The translations under genes were made by a program, and so were the position numbers. This document shows, piece by piece, positions 1-8,581 of a DNA stretch of 64,000 nt. A model generated the notes under the pieces. It was not told the DNA's origin and made no database searches. It saw only the letters and a list, made by a program, of their open reading frames with translations. Numbering within the stretch: position 1 is the stretch's first letter; the number at the start of each line of letters is the position of its first letter. This DNA is from Ancylobacter radicis (GTDB lineage: Bacteria > Pseudomonadota > Alphaproteobacteria > Rhizobiales > Xanthobacteraceae), in assembly GCF_018449475.1 (NCBI RefSeq), contig NZ_JAHCQH010000017.1, positions 248,001 to 312,000 on the forward strand, in the 5' to 3' direction.

Positions 1-1163
1 CGGCCAATTCCGCCGCCTTCAAGATCGCCGGCATCACAGAGGATGTCGGCATGCTGCCGGGCGGCGGGCATTTCGGGCGCGGCCCGGACGGCAAGCTGAA
101 CGGGCTGATCTATGAAGAAAGCGCCATGCTGAAATTCGTCTCGCATGGCCTGCCCAAGATCACGCCGGCGATTTTCACCAAGGCGATGACCGACTATTTC
201 AAGATGAGCGCCGCGCTCGGCAATACGGCGACCCATGAGCCGGGCACCATACAGCCGGACTGGATCGACGGGCTGGTCAAGCTGACCGCATCGGGAACCG
301 GTCGTCTGAGCGCCAGCCTGATGTATGACGACATGGCCGGCGGCGATGCCTACAAGGCGCTCGGTCGCGGCGCCAAGGCGGCGCTGTTCCCCGATTGCCG
401 CTTCTCGCTCTACGGCATCAAGATCATCGGCGACGGCTCCAACCAGACCAAGACCGGCGCGCAGACGATCCCCTATCTCGGGGGTACCGATAAGGGCCAG
501 CCCAATTATGCGCCGGACGAACTGAAGACCATGGTGGCAGCCACAAAGGCGGCCGGCTGGCCGGTGCAGATCCACTGCAATGGCGACTTCACCATCGACA
601 ATGCGCTCGATGCCATCGAAGCCGGCTATGGGGCCAATCCGTCGACCGGGATCAACCGCATCGAGCATTGCACCATGGTGCGGCCCGACCAGCTGGTGCG
701 GATGAAGAAGCTGGGTGTCGAGCCGAGCTTCCTGATGAACCATGTCTATCTCTACGGCGCCGCCTATCGCGACCAGCTTTTCGGGCCGGAGCGGACGGCG
801 TTCATGGACCCGGCGGGGGCCTGCGTGACGGAGAACCTGCCTTTCACCCTGCACACGGACGGGCCCTGCTCGCCGCTCGGCACGCTGCGCCTCGTCCAGA
901 CGGCGGTGACGCGGCGCTGCGCGATCGACAATTCCATCATCGGTCCCGACCAGAAGATAGCCGTGCTCGACGCGCTGCGAGCGGTAACCTCGGCGGCGGC
1001 GGCGGCGCAGATCGGTCAGGGCGACCGGCTCGGCACGCTGGACGCGGGCAAGCAGGCGGATCTGGTCGTGCTGGAACAGGACCCGTTCAAGGTCGCGCCC
1101 GACGACATCATGAAGATCAAGGTCTCGCAGACCTGGGTCGGCGGCGAGAAGATCTTCGGCTGA
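1..1163 (+). CDS. Amidohydrolase family 3 (YtcJ-like) protein, 5' truncated by the window edge
   Basis: The open frame runs in from the left edge (first full codon at base 3) and reads ANSAAFKIAGIT before the first internal ATG at base 51, so the true start lies upstream. Visible motifs fit a metal-dependent amidohydrolase of the YtcJ group: a buried His in IHCNGD, the IEHCTMV strand, an LHTDGPCSPLG metal-site segment, and a C-terminal DAGKQADLVVLEQDPF, where such proteins rejoin the small beta domain. Substrates of this group are varied and often unknown, so no specific reaction is assigned. It converges on the secreted-protein gene at 1275-1712 and is not obviously part of the PQQ locus. 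Confidence 0.85.
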   Translation, partial: ANSAAFKIAGITEDVGMLPGGGHFGRGPDGKLNGLIYEESAMLKFVSHGLPKITPAIFTKAMTDYFKMSAALGNTATHEPGTIQPDWIDGLVKLTASGTGRLSASLMYDDMAGGDAYKALGRGAKAALFPDCRFSLYGIKIIGDGSNQTKTGAQTIPYLGGTDKGQPNYAPDELKTMVAATKAAGWPVQIHCNGDFTIDNALDAIEAGYGANPSTGINRIEHCTMVRPDQLVRMKKLGVEPSFLMNHVYLYGAAYRDQLFGPERTAFMDPAGACVTENLPFTLHTDGPCSPLGTLRLVQTAVTRRCAIDNSIIGPDQKIAVLDALRAVTSAAAAAQIGQGDRLGTLDAGKQADLVVLEQDPFKVAPDDIMKIKVSQTWVGGEKIFG

Positions 1164-1207
1164 GGCCGCATCCCCGGCGGGCTATGCCAGGCATCGGCCC
1201 GCCGGCC

Positions 1208-1248
1208 GACGCCGAACGGTTCGGCGTCGCTCGCGGCATGCGAGCGAC
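1208..1248. terminator. Two overlapping hairpins between convergent genes
   Basis: Two perfect 9-bp stems lie back to back. GACGCCGAA/TTCGGCGTC spans 1208-1228 with a 3-nt loop, and GTCGCTCGC/GCGAGCGAC spans 1226-1248 with a 5-nt loop. They share three bases, so only one can form fully at a time. They sit between the 3' ends of two convergent genes, as expected for a bidirectional terminator, but no T-run follows on either strand. Confidence 0.5.
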
Positions 1249-1274
1249 GCCATCAGGCGCGCCGATCACCCGCC

Positions 1275-1712
1275 TCAATAGAAGCAGGTGACTTCCGCCT
1301 CGGCCTGGGCGCGGCGCAGATCCGCCACCATGTCGCGGAACATGCCGGTGGAGCGGAAGACTTCCGCCTGCTGGCCGGCGACCTGGCCGACGCTGAGGAT
1401 GGTCTCGGCCTCGACATATTTCTCATAGGGCAGGATGGTCGCGATGGTATCGATCGAGCAGGAGCACTTCTCCAGCGCCTGCCGGCTCTGGCCGTTCGCC
1501 GCCATGCAGCCGAACACATAGTCGGCGCGGGCGACTGTCGGGTAGTCATTGACCAGCCCGGCGCCGGGCAGGACCACCGGGGCGGGACGGCTGGCGCCGG
1601 CAGCCACCGGGGCCATGGTGGAGGCATCGGCCGGCGCGCCACCGGACGACTGCGCGGCGGCGGCGCCCGCTCCCAGAGCGACACTCAAAACAAGGGCGGC
1701 AATGATGCGCAT
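1275..1712 (-). CDS. Secreted protein of unknown function, last gene of the pqq operon
   Basis: A 145-residue protein starting at ATG 1712, chosen because GGGAGGAAACC directly precedes it; a longer in-frame start at 1757 has no such site. Residues 1-20 form a signal peptide (MRIIAALVLSVALGAGAAAA). The mature part has a Ser/Ala/Pro-rich linker, then a compact cysteine-bearing domain with CMAANG, a CSCSIDTIA motif and a final CFY. Four cysteines suggest a disulfide-stabilised or metal-binding periplasmic protein. It follows the 226-residue protein gene by 44 bp and is probably co-transcribed with pqqE. I do not recognise a characterised family. Confidence 0.75.
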   Translation of the reverse strand: MRIIAALVLSVALGAGAAAAQSSGGAPADASTMAPVAAGASRPAPVVLPGAGLVNDYPTVARADYVFGCMAANGQSRQALEKCSCSIDTIATILPYEKYVEAETILSVGQVAGQQAEVFRSTGMFRDMVADLRRAQAEAEVTCFY

Positions 1713-1756
1713 GGTTTCCTCCCGGCCGCGCTTTCGGCGGCTCGTTTGTGGCGGCA

Positions 1757-2437
1757 CTATGGGACGGGCGGGGTCGCCCCCGCCGATGTGGAACCCGTCA
1801 GCGTCAGGCTGGTCTCGATGATGTTGGACGCGCCGTCCTTGGCGGGCGTGACGACGCGGATGGCATAGAGCCCGCCCGGCACCTCGTCGGAGAACAGGAA
1901 TTCGTAGCGGCGCTGGGCCAGTTCCTGGAGCTTGTCCTTGTTCGGGTCCTCGGCGAAGGGCCGCATGATGAGCTTCCAGCCGTCCACCGTCTTGCCGCCG
2001 AATTCGAAGCGCGTCGGCTCCACCGTGCCGCTGGCGAGGTGCTCGCGCAGCCGGTTGCGCAGATAGAACGGGCTGCCCTTGCTGAGCTGCGCCATCTCCT
2101 TCACGTCGCGCTCCAGCAGCACGAGGGAAATCGGGTTGCCGTTCATGGTGGGGAACGGGCCGGCCTCGCTCTCGCGTGCGCCGCGATGGATTTCCACGCT
2201 GGCGATGCGTTTGGTGGTGTCATCGGCCGGGGCCGTCACCTCCATGTCGATGGTCTCGTCGAAACCCTCGCCGAAATCCGCCTTCGCCGTGACGTGCTTG
2301 TAGACATAGTTCAGCGTGGTGCCCGGCGCGACGCGCGACAGATAGGGCGCTTCGAAGAAAATCTCATTGCCCGTGGGGGCCGCGTGAGCGGCGCCGGCGA
2401 GCAGCGTGGCGGCGAGGATCAAGGCAAGGCGCCGCAT
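1757..2437 (-). CDS. Secreted protein of unknown function downstream of pqqE
   Basis: A 226-residue protein with a clear signal peptide (residues 1-19, ending AHA|AP) and no cysteines or transmembrane segments after it. The mature part looks all-beta, with many alternating polar/hydrophobic strands and a central FPTMNGNPISLVLLERDVKEM segment. GGGAG lies about 8 bp before the start. It begins 22 bp after pqqE and is likely in the same transcript. The position suggests a periplasmic role linked to PQQ or quinoprotein maturation, but that is inference; no enzymatic motif is visible. Confidence 0.75.
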   Translation of the reverse strand: MRRLALILAATLLAGAAHAAPTGNEIFFEAPYLSRVAPGTTLNYVYKHVTAKADFGEGFDETIDMEVTAPADDTTKRIASVEIHRGARESEAGPFPTMNGNPISLVLLERDVKEMAQLSKGSPFYLRNRLREHLASGTVEPTRFEFGGKTVDGWKLIMRPFAEDPNKDKLQELAQRRYEFLFSDEVPGGLYAIRVVTPAKDGASNIIETSLTLTGSTSAGATPPVP

Positions 2438-2459
2438 CGGGCGTTACTCCCGTCAGTTT

Positions 2460-3629
2460 CTAGTTATTGCGGTCCGGCACGCTGTAGCGCCGGTAGTCAT
2501 ATTCGGCCTCGCCGGTGGCGGCATCCGCCTCGGCCAGCGCCAGAAGATGGGCGTGCAGGGGTGATTTGTGGCAGGCGGGATCGGTCGCGGCGGCGTCCCC
2601 GGCGATCGCCATCGCCTGGCAGCGGCAGCCGCCCCAGTCGACTTCCTTGCGCTCGCAGCTCTGGCACAGCTCCGGCATCCAGTCGGTGCCACGAAACGCG
2701 TTGAAGGACGGCGCGTTCAGCCAGACATCGCTGAGCGAATGATCGCGCACATTCCAGAAATCGAGGTTCGGAATGGTCTCGGCCGCGTGGCAGGGCAGCA
2801 CCCGGCCCGAGGGCGTGACATTGAGCGACTGCCGGCCCCAGCCATTCATGCAGGGCTTGGGATATTTGGCGTAATAGTCCGGCACCACGGCGTCGATGGT
2901 GAGCCGGCCCTTGAGCCGCACGCGGGCTTCCTCCACCACGTCGAGCGCCCAGAACACCTGGTCGCGCGTCGGCATCAGCGCCCCGCGATTGCGCAGCGCC
3001 CAGCCATAATATTGCGAATGGGCGATTTCGATGCGCTTGGCGTCGAGTTCGAGCGCCAGTTCGATGAAGGCCGGGATCTGGTGGATGTTGGCGCGGTGCA
3101 CCACCGAATTGACGGTGAGCGGCAGGCCGAGCCGGCGCACCTCGCGCGCCACGGCGAGCTTCCTCTCATGCGCGCCGCGGAAGTTCGAGACCTTGTCGGT
3201 CACCTCCGCCGTGGCGCCCTGGAAGGAAAGCTGCACATGGTCGATGCCGGCATCCGAGATGGATTGCAGCCGCTCGGGCGTGACGCCGACGCCGGCGGTG
3301 ATGAGGTTGGTATAGAGCCCGACCTCGACGCAATGGCGGATCATCTGTTCGAGATCGCGCCGCGCGGTTGGCTCGCCGCCGGACAGGTGAACCTGGAGCA
3401 CGCCGAGCTTGGCCGCCTCCGAGAAGACGCGCAGCCAGGTCTCGGTATCCAGCTCGACATTGCGGCGGTCGAGCTCCACCGGATTCGAGCAATACGGGCA
3501 TTGCAGCGGGCAGCGATGGGTCAGCTCGGCCAGCATGCCATAGGGGATGGGTGGTGCCGGGCGGGGGGAGAGTGTCGCCTCGCTCACCAGTTCCTTTGCC
3601 TTGTCGACGAGATCGGTGATGACGTTCAT
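2460..3629 (-). CDS. pqqE: PQQ synthase PqqE, radical SAM enzyme
   Basis: A 389-residue protein, the usual PqqE length. The radical-SAM iron-sulfur motif CPLQCPYC (Cys40, Cys44, Cys47) is followed by [16 protein letters not shown]-terminal SPASM-type cysteine cluster includes [16 protein letters not shown]. PqqE forms the carbon-carbon bond between Glu and Tyr of the PqqA peptide while PqqD presents it. The ATG overlaps the pqqD stop by 4 bp, so translation is probably coupled. PQQ made here is the cofactor for XoxF encoded about 18 kb away. Confidence 0.97.
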   Translation of the reverse strand: MNVITDLVDKAKELVSEATLSPRPAPPIPYGMLAELTHRCPLQCPYCSNPVELDRRNVELDTETWLRVFSEAAKLGVLQVHLSGGEPTARRDLEQMIRHCVEVGLYTNLITAGVGVTPERLQSISDAGIDHVQLSFQGATAEVTDKVSNFRGAHERKLAVAREVRRLGLPLTVNSVVHRANIHQIPAFIELALELDAKRIEIAHSQYYGWALRNRGALMPTRDQVFWALDVVEEARVRLKGRLTIDAVVPDYYAKYPKPCMNGWGRQSLNVTPSGRVLPCHAAETIPNLDFWNVRDHSLSDVWLNAPSFNAFRGTDWMPELCQSCERKEVDWGGCRCQAMAIAGDAAATDPACHKSPLHAHLLALAEADAATGEAEYDYRRYSVPDRNN

Positions 3630-3937
3630 GACGCGGCATCCCCGATGACCGCCGGGCGCAACTCCACCATGCCCTTTTCGGCGAGTCCGGCGAGGAAGGC
3701 GTCGACATCCGTCGCCACGCGGTCGCGATCGACGGTGAAGGCGCTCGCCAGCTCATCGACGATGACGTCGATGGAACGGGCGCCGTCGACCCTCTTGAGA
3801 ATCTCCACCGCGACCGGATCGGGATTCAGCACCCGCTCCGGGGCCAGCAGCACCCACTGGCCGCGCGCATCGTCGTGACGCAGCCGCACGCCGCGCGCGA
3901 GCTTGGGCACATCGGTCGCGGCGAAGGTGGCGGTCAT
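3626..3937 (-). CDS. pqqD: PqqA-binding chaperone PqqD
   Basis: A 103-residue protein starting at ATG 3937, chosen because it overlaps the pqqC stop as ATGA and matches family length. It has the winged-helix-like PqqD pattern [24 protein letters not shown], then [16 protein letters not shown] and a C-terminal helix with a hydrophobic [13 protein letters not shown] end. PqqD binds the PqqA precursor and delivers it to PqqE. In some bacteria it is fused to PqqC; here it is a separate gene with overlaps on both sides. Confidence 0.95.
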   Translation of the reverse strand: MTATFAATDVPKLARGVRLRHDDARGQWVLLAPERVLNPDPVAVEILKRVDGARSIDVIVDELASAFTVDRDRVATDVDAFLAGLAEKGMVELRPAVIGDAAS

Positions 3938-4671
3938 CGCGTCTCCTTGGGCACGAAGGCGCCCGGATAAGCCATTTTGGGCTCGACATAGGCGAAGTAC
4001 AGCGCGTCGAGCTGCACCCAGAGCACATCGCATTTGAATTCGAGGGCGCGGATGGCGGCCTCCTGCTGCTCCGGCGTGCGCGCGTGGCGCTTCACATAAT
4101 CGAGCGCGAAATCCGCGTCGCGCGGCGCCTCGGTGAGACGCTTGTCGAAATAGGCCAGCGTCTCCTTCGAGACGAAATCATAGTTCTTCAGCATGCCGGC
4201 GACACGCTCGCCGATGATGCCCGGCGAGAACATCTCCGTGAGCGAGGAGGCGATGGCCTCCAGCAGGCTCTTTTCGCGCACGAAATGCACATAGGCATCC
4301 ACCGCGAAGCGGGTGGCGGGAAGCAGGCCGCGCAGCGAGGTGACGTAATCGCGGTCGAGCCCGACGCCATCGGTGAGCGTCAGCCAGCGGGCAATGCCGC
4401 CCTCGCCCTCGTGATTGCCGTCATGGTCGATGATGCGCTGGCGCCAGGCGCGGCGCAGCTCCGGCTCCTCCATGCGGGCGAGGATCGAGGAATCCTTCAC
4501 CGGGATCATCGCCTGATAGTAATAGCGATTGAGCGCCCAGGCCTGCACCTGCCCGAAGCTCAGCTTGCCGTCATGCAGCAGCCGGTGAAACGGGTGAAGG
4601 CTGTGATAGCGGCGCTTGCCGACATCGCGCAGCCGCGCCTCGAGTTCCTCGGGCGACATCAGCGTGGTCAT
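3934..4671 (-). CDS. pqqC: PQQ synthase PqqC
   Basis: A 245-residue all-helical oxidase starting at ATG 4671, which overlaps the pqqB stop by 4 bp; an upstream in-frame ATG at 4707 lies inside pqqB and is rejected. Conserved signatures include YHSLHPFHRLLHDGKLS near the N-terminus, NRYYYQAMIPVKDS, and the IDHDGNHEGEGGIARWL segment whose histidine and acidic residues line the active site in the family. PqqC carries out the final ring closure and eight-electron oxidation to PQQ using O2, without a metal. A neighbour-coupled member of the pqqBCDE chain. Confidence 0.97.
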   Translation of the reverse strand: MTTLMSPEELEARLRDVGKRRYHSLHPFHRLLHDGKLSFGQVQAWALNRYYYQAMIPVKDSSILARMEEPELRRAWRQRIIDHDGNHEGEGGIARWLTLTDGVGLDRDYVTSLRGLLPATRFAVDAYVHFVREKSLLEAIASSLTEMFSPGIIGERVAGMLKNYDFVSKETLAYFDKRLTEAPRDADFALDYVKRHARTPEQQEAAIRALEFKCDVLWVQLDALYFAYVEPKMAYPGAFVPKETR

Positions 4672-5606
4672 AGAACAATCTCCATCCCGTCTTCGGCGAT
4701 TTCCCACCCGGCCCGGTTGGCCGTGACGCGCTCGGGCGAGCCGTCGATCAGCACCGGGTTCGTATTGTTGATATGCACGTAGATGCGCCGGCCGATATCG
4801 AGGCCGGCCAGAGCCGCCATCGAGCCTTCGTCGCCCGACATGCTCATATGACCCATGCGCTTGCCGGTCTTGGTGCCGACACCGGCCTGCACCATCTCGT
4901 CATCGCGCCAGAGCGTGCCGTCGAAGAACACCGCATCGGCGCCAGCGAGGCGGTCGCGCAGGGCGTTGGTCATGGTCGCGCAGCCAGGAATATACAGGGC
5001 GCGCCGGCCGCCGGCCTCGATTTCGACGCCGATGGTCTGCTCACCCTCGATATCGGTCACGAGGGCGCCCGTCTGTGCTTCCTCGGTCTTTTCCAGATAG
5101 AGCGCGATCTTGCCCGGAACCGGGAAGATGGTCGCCGTGACCCCTTCGACCAGTTCAAACGAGGCGCCCAGCTCCACATCGCGGCGGGCCACCACATCCT
5201 CGGCGAGGACGTCGAAGGCGCTGCTGGCGCGCAGCACGCGATGGATGGCCGGGGTGGCGAACAGGGTGAAGGGCTGCGCCTCGCGCAGGCTCAGCAGCCC
5301 GGCGACATGGTCGATATCGCCATTGGTCAAAAGCACGGAGGCCACCGGCGAATGCCGGCGGCCTCCTCGCGGATGCAGTGCCGGCACAGCTTGAATTTGC
5401 GTCACTATTTCAGGGGCGCAGTTCACCAATGCCCACCGCTCGCCATCCGCACTGACCGCCAGGGACGACTGGGTCCGGCGGCGGACACGGGGATCACCAT
5501 CCCAAGCGAGGGTGCAAACCGGACATCGGCAGTTCCATTGGGGAAAGCCCCCGCCGGCTGCCGAGCCGAGGACAGTGAGATGCAGGCGGGACGCGGAATT
5601 AAGCAT
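4668..5606 (-). CDS. pqqB: PqqB, metallo-beta-lactamase-fold PQQ biosynthesis protein
   Basis: A 312-residue protein. The N-terminus LTVLGSAAGGGFPQWNCRCPVC is typical of PqqB and holds the Cys cluster. The beta-lactamase HxHxDH metal motif is degenerate here (NGDIDHVAGLL), as is normal in PqqB. Near the C-terminus MGHMSMSGDEGSM and YVHINNTNPVL are also family signatures. PqqB is thought to hydroxylate the crosslinked Glu-Tyr intermediate in the cytoplasm. The gene follows pqqA by 35 bp and overlaps pqqC. Confidence 0.96.
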   Translation of the reverse strand: MLNSASRLHLTVLGSAAGGGFPQWNCRCPVCTLAWDGDPRVRRRTQSSLAVSADGERWALVNCAPEIVTQIQAVPALHPRGGRRHSPVASVLLTNGDIDHVAGLLSLREAQPFTLFATPAIHRVLRASSAFDVLAEDVVARRDVELGASFELVEGVTATIFPVPGKIALYLEKTEEAQTGALVTDIEGEQTIGVEIEAGGRRALYIPGCATMTNALRDRLAGADAVFFDGTLWRDDEMVQAGVGTKTGKRMGHMSMSGDEGSMAALAGLDIGRRIYVHINNTNPVLIDGSPERVTANRAGWEIAEDGMEIVL

Positions 5607-5641
5607 GGATACGCCGTTCCCGCGCCGCCCGCGCCTCAGGC

Positions 5642-5719
5642 TCAGAAATCAGCCGGGAAATAGGCGTTGACTTCCATGCCGACGCAGACTTCGACGATAC
5701 GAGGAGTGTTCCAGGCCAT
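5642..5719 (-). CDS. pqqA: PQQ precursor peptide PqqA (25 residues)
   Basis: A 25-codon gene reading MAWNTPRIVEVCVGMEVNAY with a short FPADF tail. Glu16 and Tyr20 form the EVNAY core that is crosslinked and excised to become PQQ. GGAGGAAGTT lies directly before the ATG at 5719. An in-frame ATG 12 bp upstream (5731) would add MEEV but has no better ribosome site. It is the first gene of the pqq operon and lies just downstream of the duplicated TTCTTATG element at 5754-5772. Confidence 0.97.
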   Translation of the reverse strand: MAWNTPRIVEVCVGMEVNAYFPADF

Positions 5720-5753
5720 AACTTCCTCCATGTAATTTTGCTTCCATTTACTT

Positions 5754-5772
5754 CATAAGAAGATCATAAGAA
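5754..5772 (-). promoter_or_regulatory. Tandem TTCTTATG direct repeat upstream of pqqA
   Basis: On the coding strand of pqqA, TTCTTATG occurs twice (5772-5765 and 5761-5754) with an 11-bp period and spacer ATC. The second copy ends 34 bp before the pqqA start codon. The same 8-mer with the same period occurs at 13090-13108. An 11-bp direct repeat is characteristic of OmpR/PhoB-family binding sites, and such a regulator is encoded at 5900-6589. Assignment of the regulator is inference. Confidence 0.6.
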
Positions 5773-5899
5773 GCAGTTGATTTTACGGCTTAATTAGCCG
5801 CATGAGTGATTGTGGTGTCTGTTTCTTTTTTCGTCAAGTAAGCCTTCACACAACTGTGTAGGCACACATAATACCAGAACACATACGCGCGAGACCAGT

Positions 5900-6589
5900 T
5901 CAGGCCACGCCCGGCTCGAACATGAATCCCCTGCCGCGCACGGTGACGATCATCTGCCCGCCCTCCGCCGTGGCTTCGGCCAGCTTGTGCCGGAGATAGC
6001 CGACATAAACGTCGACGACGTTCAGCGACGCCCCGCCATGGCCGGCCCAGAGCGCGGCGAAAATGTCCGCCCGCGCCAGCGGCTCGCCGGCATGACGCAT
6101 CAGCAGCGCCAGCAATTCCACCTCGCGCTCGGTGAGGCGTACCCTTGTGCCGCCGATCTGCGCCTGCCGCGTGTCGAGGTCGAGCGTGACCGGCCCGGCG
6201 GTGAGCACGCGCTGCTCCTCCTCGCCATTGGAGCGCCGCAGCGCCTGCACCTTCACCCGCGCCAGCAACTCCTCGAAGGCGAAGGGCTTGATGATGTAAT
6301 CGTCGGCGCCGGCCAGCAGGCCCTCGGTGCGCTCATTCACGCTGGAGCGGGCCGAGAGCATGATGATCGGCGCCGTCTGGCCGCCAGCGCGCAGCGCCCG
6401 GCACACCTCGATGCCCGAGCGGCCGGGCAGCATCACGTCGAGGATGATGGCTTCCAGCGGTTTGCCCGTGGCGGCGCGCAGCGCCTCCTCGCCGTCTCCG
6501 ACCAGTTCGACCTGATAGCTCTCCGACGCGAAGCCCCGCCGGAGCAGCGAGCCGATGTCGGGGTCGTCCTCGACGATCAGAATGGTCAT
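5900..6589 (-). CDS. OmpR/PhoB-family response regulator
   Basis: A 229-residue protein starting at ATG 6589, which overlaps the stop of the upstream kinase gene by 4 bp. The receiver domain (1-120) has the acidic pair ED at residues 7-8, the phospho-acceptor Asp51 in ILDVMLPG, and a conserved Lys in IIKPFAFEELLARV. Residues ~130-225 are a winged-helix DNA-binding domain with LTEREVELLALLMRH and VVDVYVGYLRHKL. It sits directly downstream of its kinase and tail-to-head with the pqqA promoter region, so it is the best candidate regulator for the TTCTTATG repeats in this locus. Confidence 0.93.
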   Translation of the reverse strand: MTILIVEDDPDIGSLLRRGFASESYQVELVGDGEEALRAATGKPLEAIILDVMLPGRSGIEVCRALRAGGQTAPIIMLSARSSVNERTEGLLAGADDYIIKPFAFEELLARVKVQALRRSNGEEEQRVLTAGPVTLDLDTRQAQIGGTRVRLTEREVELLALLMRHAGEPLARADIFAALWAGHGGASLNVVDVYVGYLRHKLAEATAEGGQMIVTVRGRGFMFEPGVA

Positions 6590-8202
6590 TGCGCCGCCTC
6601 CAGATTGATGTCGGGCACGCGGGCCGGCAGGCGCACGATCACGCAGGTGCCGCTCGGCGCATGTTCCCCGGTACTGCTCTCGATGTCGATCCGGCCGCCA
6701 TGCCGGTCCACGATCCATTTGGCAAGGGCCAGCCCGATGCCGAAGCCGGTGCCCTCGCGCCCCTCCCCCTGCCCGCGCCAGAACCGCTCGAAGACATGGG
6801 GCAGATCCCGCGCCGGAATGCCGGTGCCACGGTCGCGCACGCGGATCACCATGGCGTCGCCGTCGCGGGCGGCTTCAAGCCGCACCGGCTGGCCGGGCGT
6901 GGAATGGCGCACCGCGTTGGCCACCAGTCCGTCGAGCACCTGCCGCAGCCACTCGCGGTCGGCCTCCAGCGCGAGGCCGTCACCGGCGCAGACCACCTCC
7001 AGCGGCAGTCCCGCCGCGCGGGCCACCGGCAACATGCTCTCGCGCACATCCTCCAGCAGATCGGCGACGAGGAACGGCCGGCGCTCCAGCTCGATCTGGC
7101 CGCTCTCCGAGCGGGCGATGCGCAGCAGGTCCTCGACGCGCCGGTGCAGCCGGCGGGCGCGGTTCTGGATCACCAGCAACGCCGCGCGCAGATCCTCCTC
7201 GCTCGGACGCCCGCCGCGCAGCGTCACCTCCGCTTCGCCGAGGATCACGGTGAGCGGGGTCCGCAGTTCATGGCTGACATCGGTGAAGAAGCGGCGCCGG
7301 GCGAGATCGACATTTTCCAGCCGGACATTGGCCGCGCGCAGCTCCGCGGTGCGGGCATCGACGATTTCCTGAAGCCGGCGCTGGTCGGAGATCAGCCGCT
7401 GCTCGCGCCGGGCGAGATGAGCGGCCATGCGGTTGAACCGCGCCATGGCAAGGCTCAGCTCGTCATGGCCGGTGACCGTCAGGCGGGTATCGGAACGCCC
7501 CTGCGCGATGGCGGCGGCGGCGGTCGCGACATCGGCGACGCGCTGCACCAGCGAGGAGCCGAGCCGGTGATAGATGAAGATGGAGGCGACAAAGGCCAGC
7601 AGCACGCCGGCCAGCCCCCAGCGGATGACGCGCCCGCGCAGGTCCTGCACCGCGAGCTGGGCGGCGCGGGCATCGGTGCGCTCCTCCTCCATAGCCTGGC
7701 TCAGCGGCGCGCCGAAGCCGGCGGCGAACACATCGAGCGCGACGCGCACGCTGGTGGACGGGTCCGGCCCGGAAAGGGCCGTGGTGATCTGCCGGTCCAT
7801 CACCTCGAAATGGGCGTGCAGGCGGGCGACGGTGCGGCTGCGCGCCGCCATCAGCGTGCGCTGCTCCTCGTCGCCATAGCGCATCACATCATTGGCGAGC
7901 GCCATCTCGAAACGATGGAAGGCGGCCAGCGTGGCCGCCCGCGCGGCACCCAGCGCCTCCTCGCCCCGCGGGCCGGGCTGCTGCGCGGCCTGAAGCGAGA
8001 TCAGCGCGTAATCGCCGATTCGGCCGGAGATCGAGGACAGCAATTCCAGCCGGCTCTGCGCCGAGACGAGGCGGTCCAACTGGTTGTTGGTCGTGCCGAG
8101 GGCCGCGACCAGAAGTGCGGCGGAAGCGGCCGTCACCAGCACGGCAACCGCGAGCAGCAGCGCCATGCGCGTGCGCAGCGAGGAAAACAGGACCCGCCCC
8201 AT
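6586..8202 (-). CDS. Membrane sensor histidine kinase partnered with the adjacent regulator
   Basis: A 538-residue protein. One transmembrane helix lies at about 12-35 and another at 194-213, enclosing a ~155-residue, mostly helical periplasmic sensor with no recognised ligand motif. A HAMP segment follows, then the dimerisation helix with His311 in FTDVSHELRTPLTVI, the N box DGLVANAVRHS, and ATP-binding glycine boxes RDRGTGIPARDLPHVFERFW and GTGFGIGLAL. It overlaps the response-regulator gene by 4 bp. Location between the pqq genes and fae suggests sensing of an alcohol, formaldehyde or metal signal, but the signal cannot be read from sequence. Confidence 0.93.
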   Translation of the reverse strand: MGRVLFSSLRTRMALLLAVAVLVTAASAALLVAALGTTNNQLDRLVSAQSRLELLSSISGRIGDYALISLQAAQQPGPRGEEALGAARAATLAAFHRFEMALANDVMRYGDEEQRTLMAARSRTVARLHAHFEVMDRQITTALSGPDPSTSVRVALDVFAAGFGAPLSQAMEEERTDARAAQLAVQDLRGRVIRWGLAGVLLAFVASIFIYHRLGSSLVQRVADVATAAAAIAQGRSDTRLTVTGHDELSLAMARFNRMAAHLARREQRLISDQRRLQEIVDARTAELRAANVRLENVDLARRRFFTDVSHELRTPLTVILGEAEVTLRGGRPSEEDLRAALLVIQNRARRLHRRVEDLLRIARSESGQIELERRPFLVADLLEDVRESMLPVARAAGLPLEVVCAGDGLALEADREWLRQVLDGLVANAVRHSTPGQPVRLEAARDGDAMVIRVRDRGTGIPARDLPHVFERFWRGQGEGREGTGFGIGLALAKWIVDRHGGRIDIESSTGEHAPSGTCVIVRLPARVPDINLEAAQ

Positions 8203-8371
8203 GCCTTTGCCCGAATCCCCGCCTTGCCCCGAATCCCGGCCAGAAAGACATCACCAGCCGACGCAGCGAACCTGCCGCAGCGAGAATGATTCCATGGACG
8301 CTGCCCCAGCGCACGCTGCGACGCAGCAGAGCGCGGGCGGCACGGTCAAGGTGGAAGGCTGAAGGCGGGCC

Positions 8372-8581
8372 TCAGATGTCCTGGCCGGCCTTCCCGGGAG
8401 GCGCACAGCGCCACTTCAGCACCTTCCACTTGGGATGGGTGCCGCTCCACTCGGCGATCACCGGCAGCGCGCTCATCATGCATTGCGCCGGTACACCGGT
8501 GGATTCGAGGCTGACCGACAGCGCCTCTTCCCGGCAGGTGCCGGGGCTGGCGATCAGGCAGATAGACAGGATCAGTTCCAT
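8372..8581 (-). CDS. Small conserved protein of unknown function (69 residues)
   Basis: Starts at ATG 8581 (MELILSICLIASPGTC); the longer frame upstream lacks protein-like composition. It has four cysteines (8, 17, 34, 59), a CMMSALPVIAEW helix and an HPKWKVLKWRC segment. I recall similar small proteins, with a C-terminal W-x-HP-x-W-x-V-x-x-W-x-C pattern, across alphaproteobacteria, all without assigned function. The hydrophobic N-terminus could be a buried strand rather than a signal peptide. Upstream and downstream it is flanked by TGCTGC/GCAGCA dyads. No link to methanol oxidation is established. Confidence 0.65.
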   Translation of the reverse strand: MELILSICLIASPGTCREEALSVSLESTGVPAQCMMSALPVIAEWSGTHPKWKVLKWRCAPPGKAGQDI

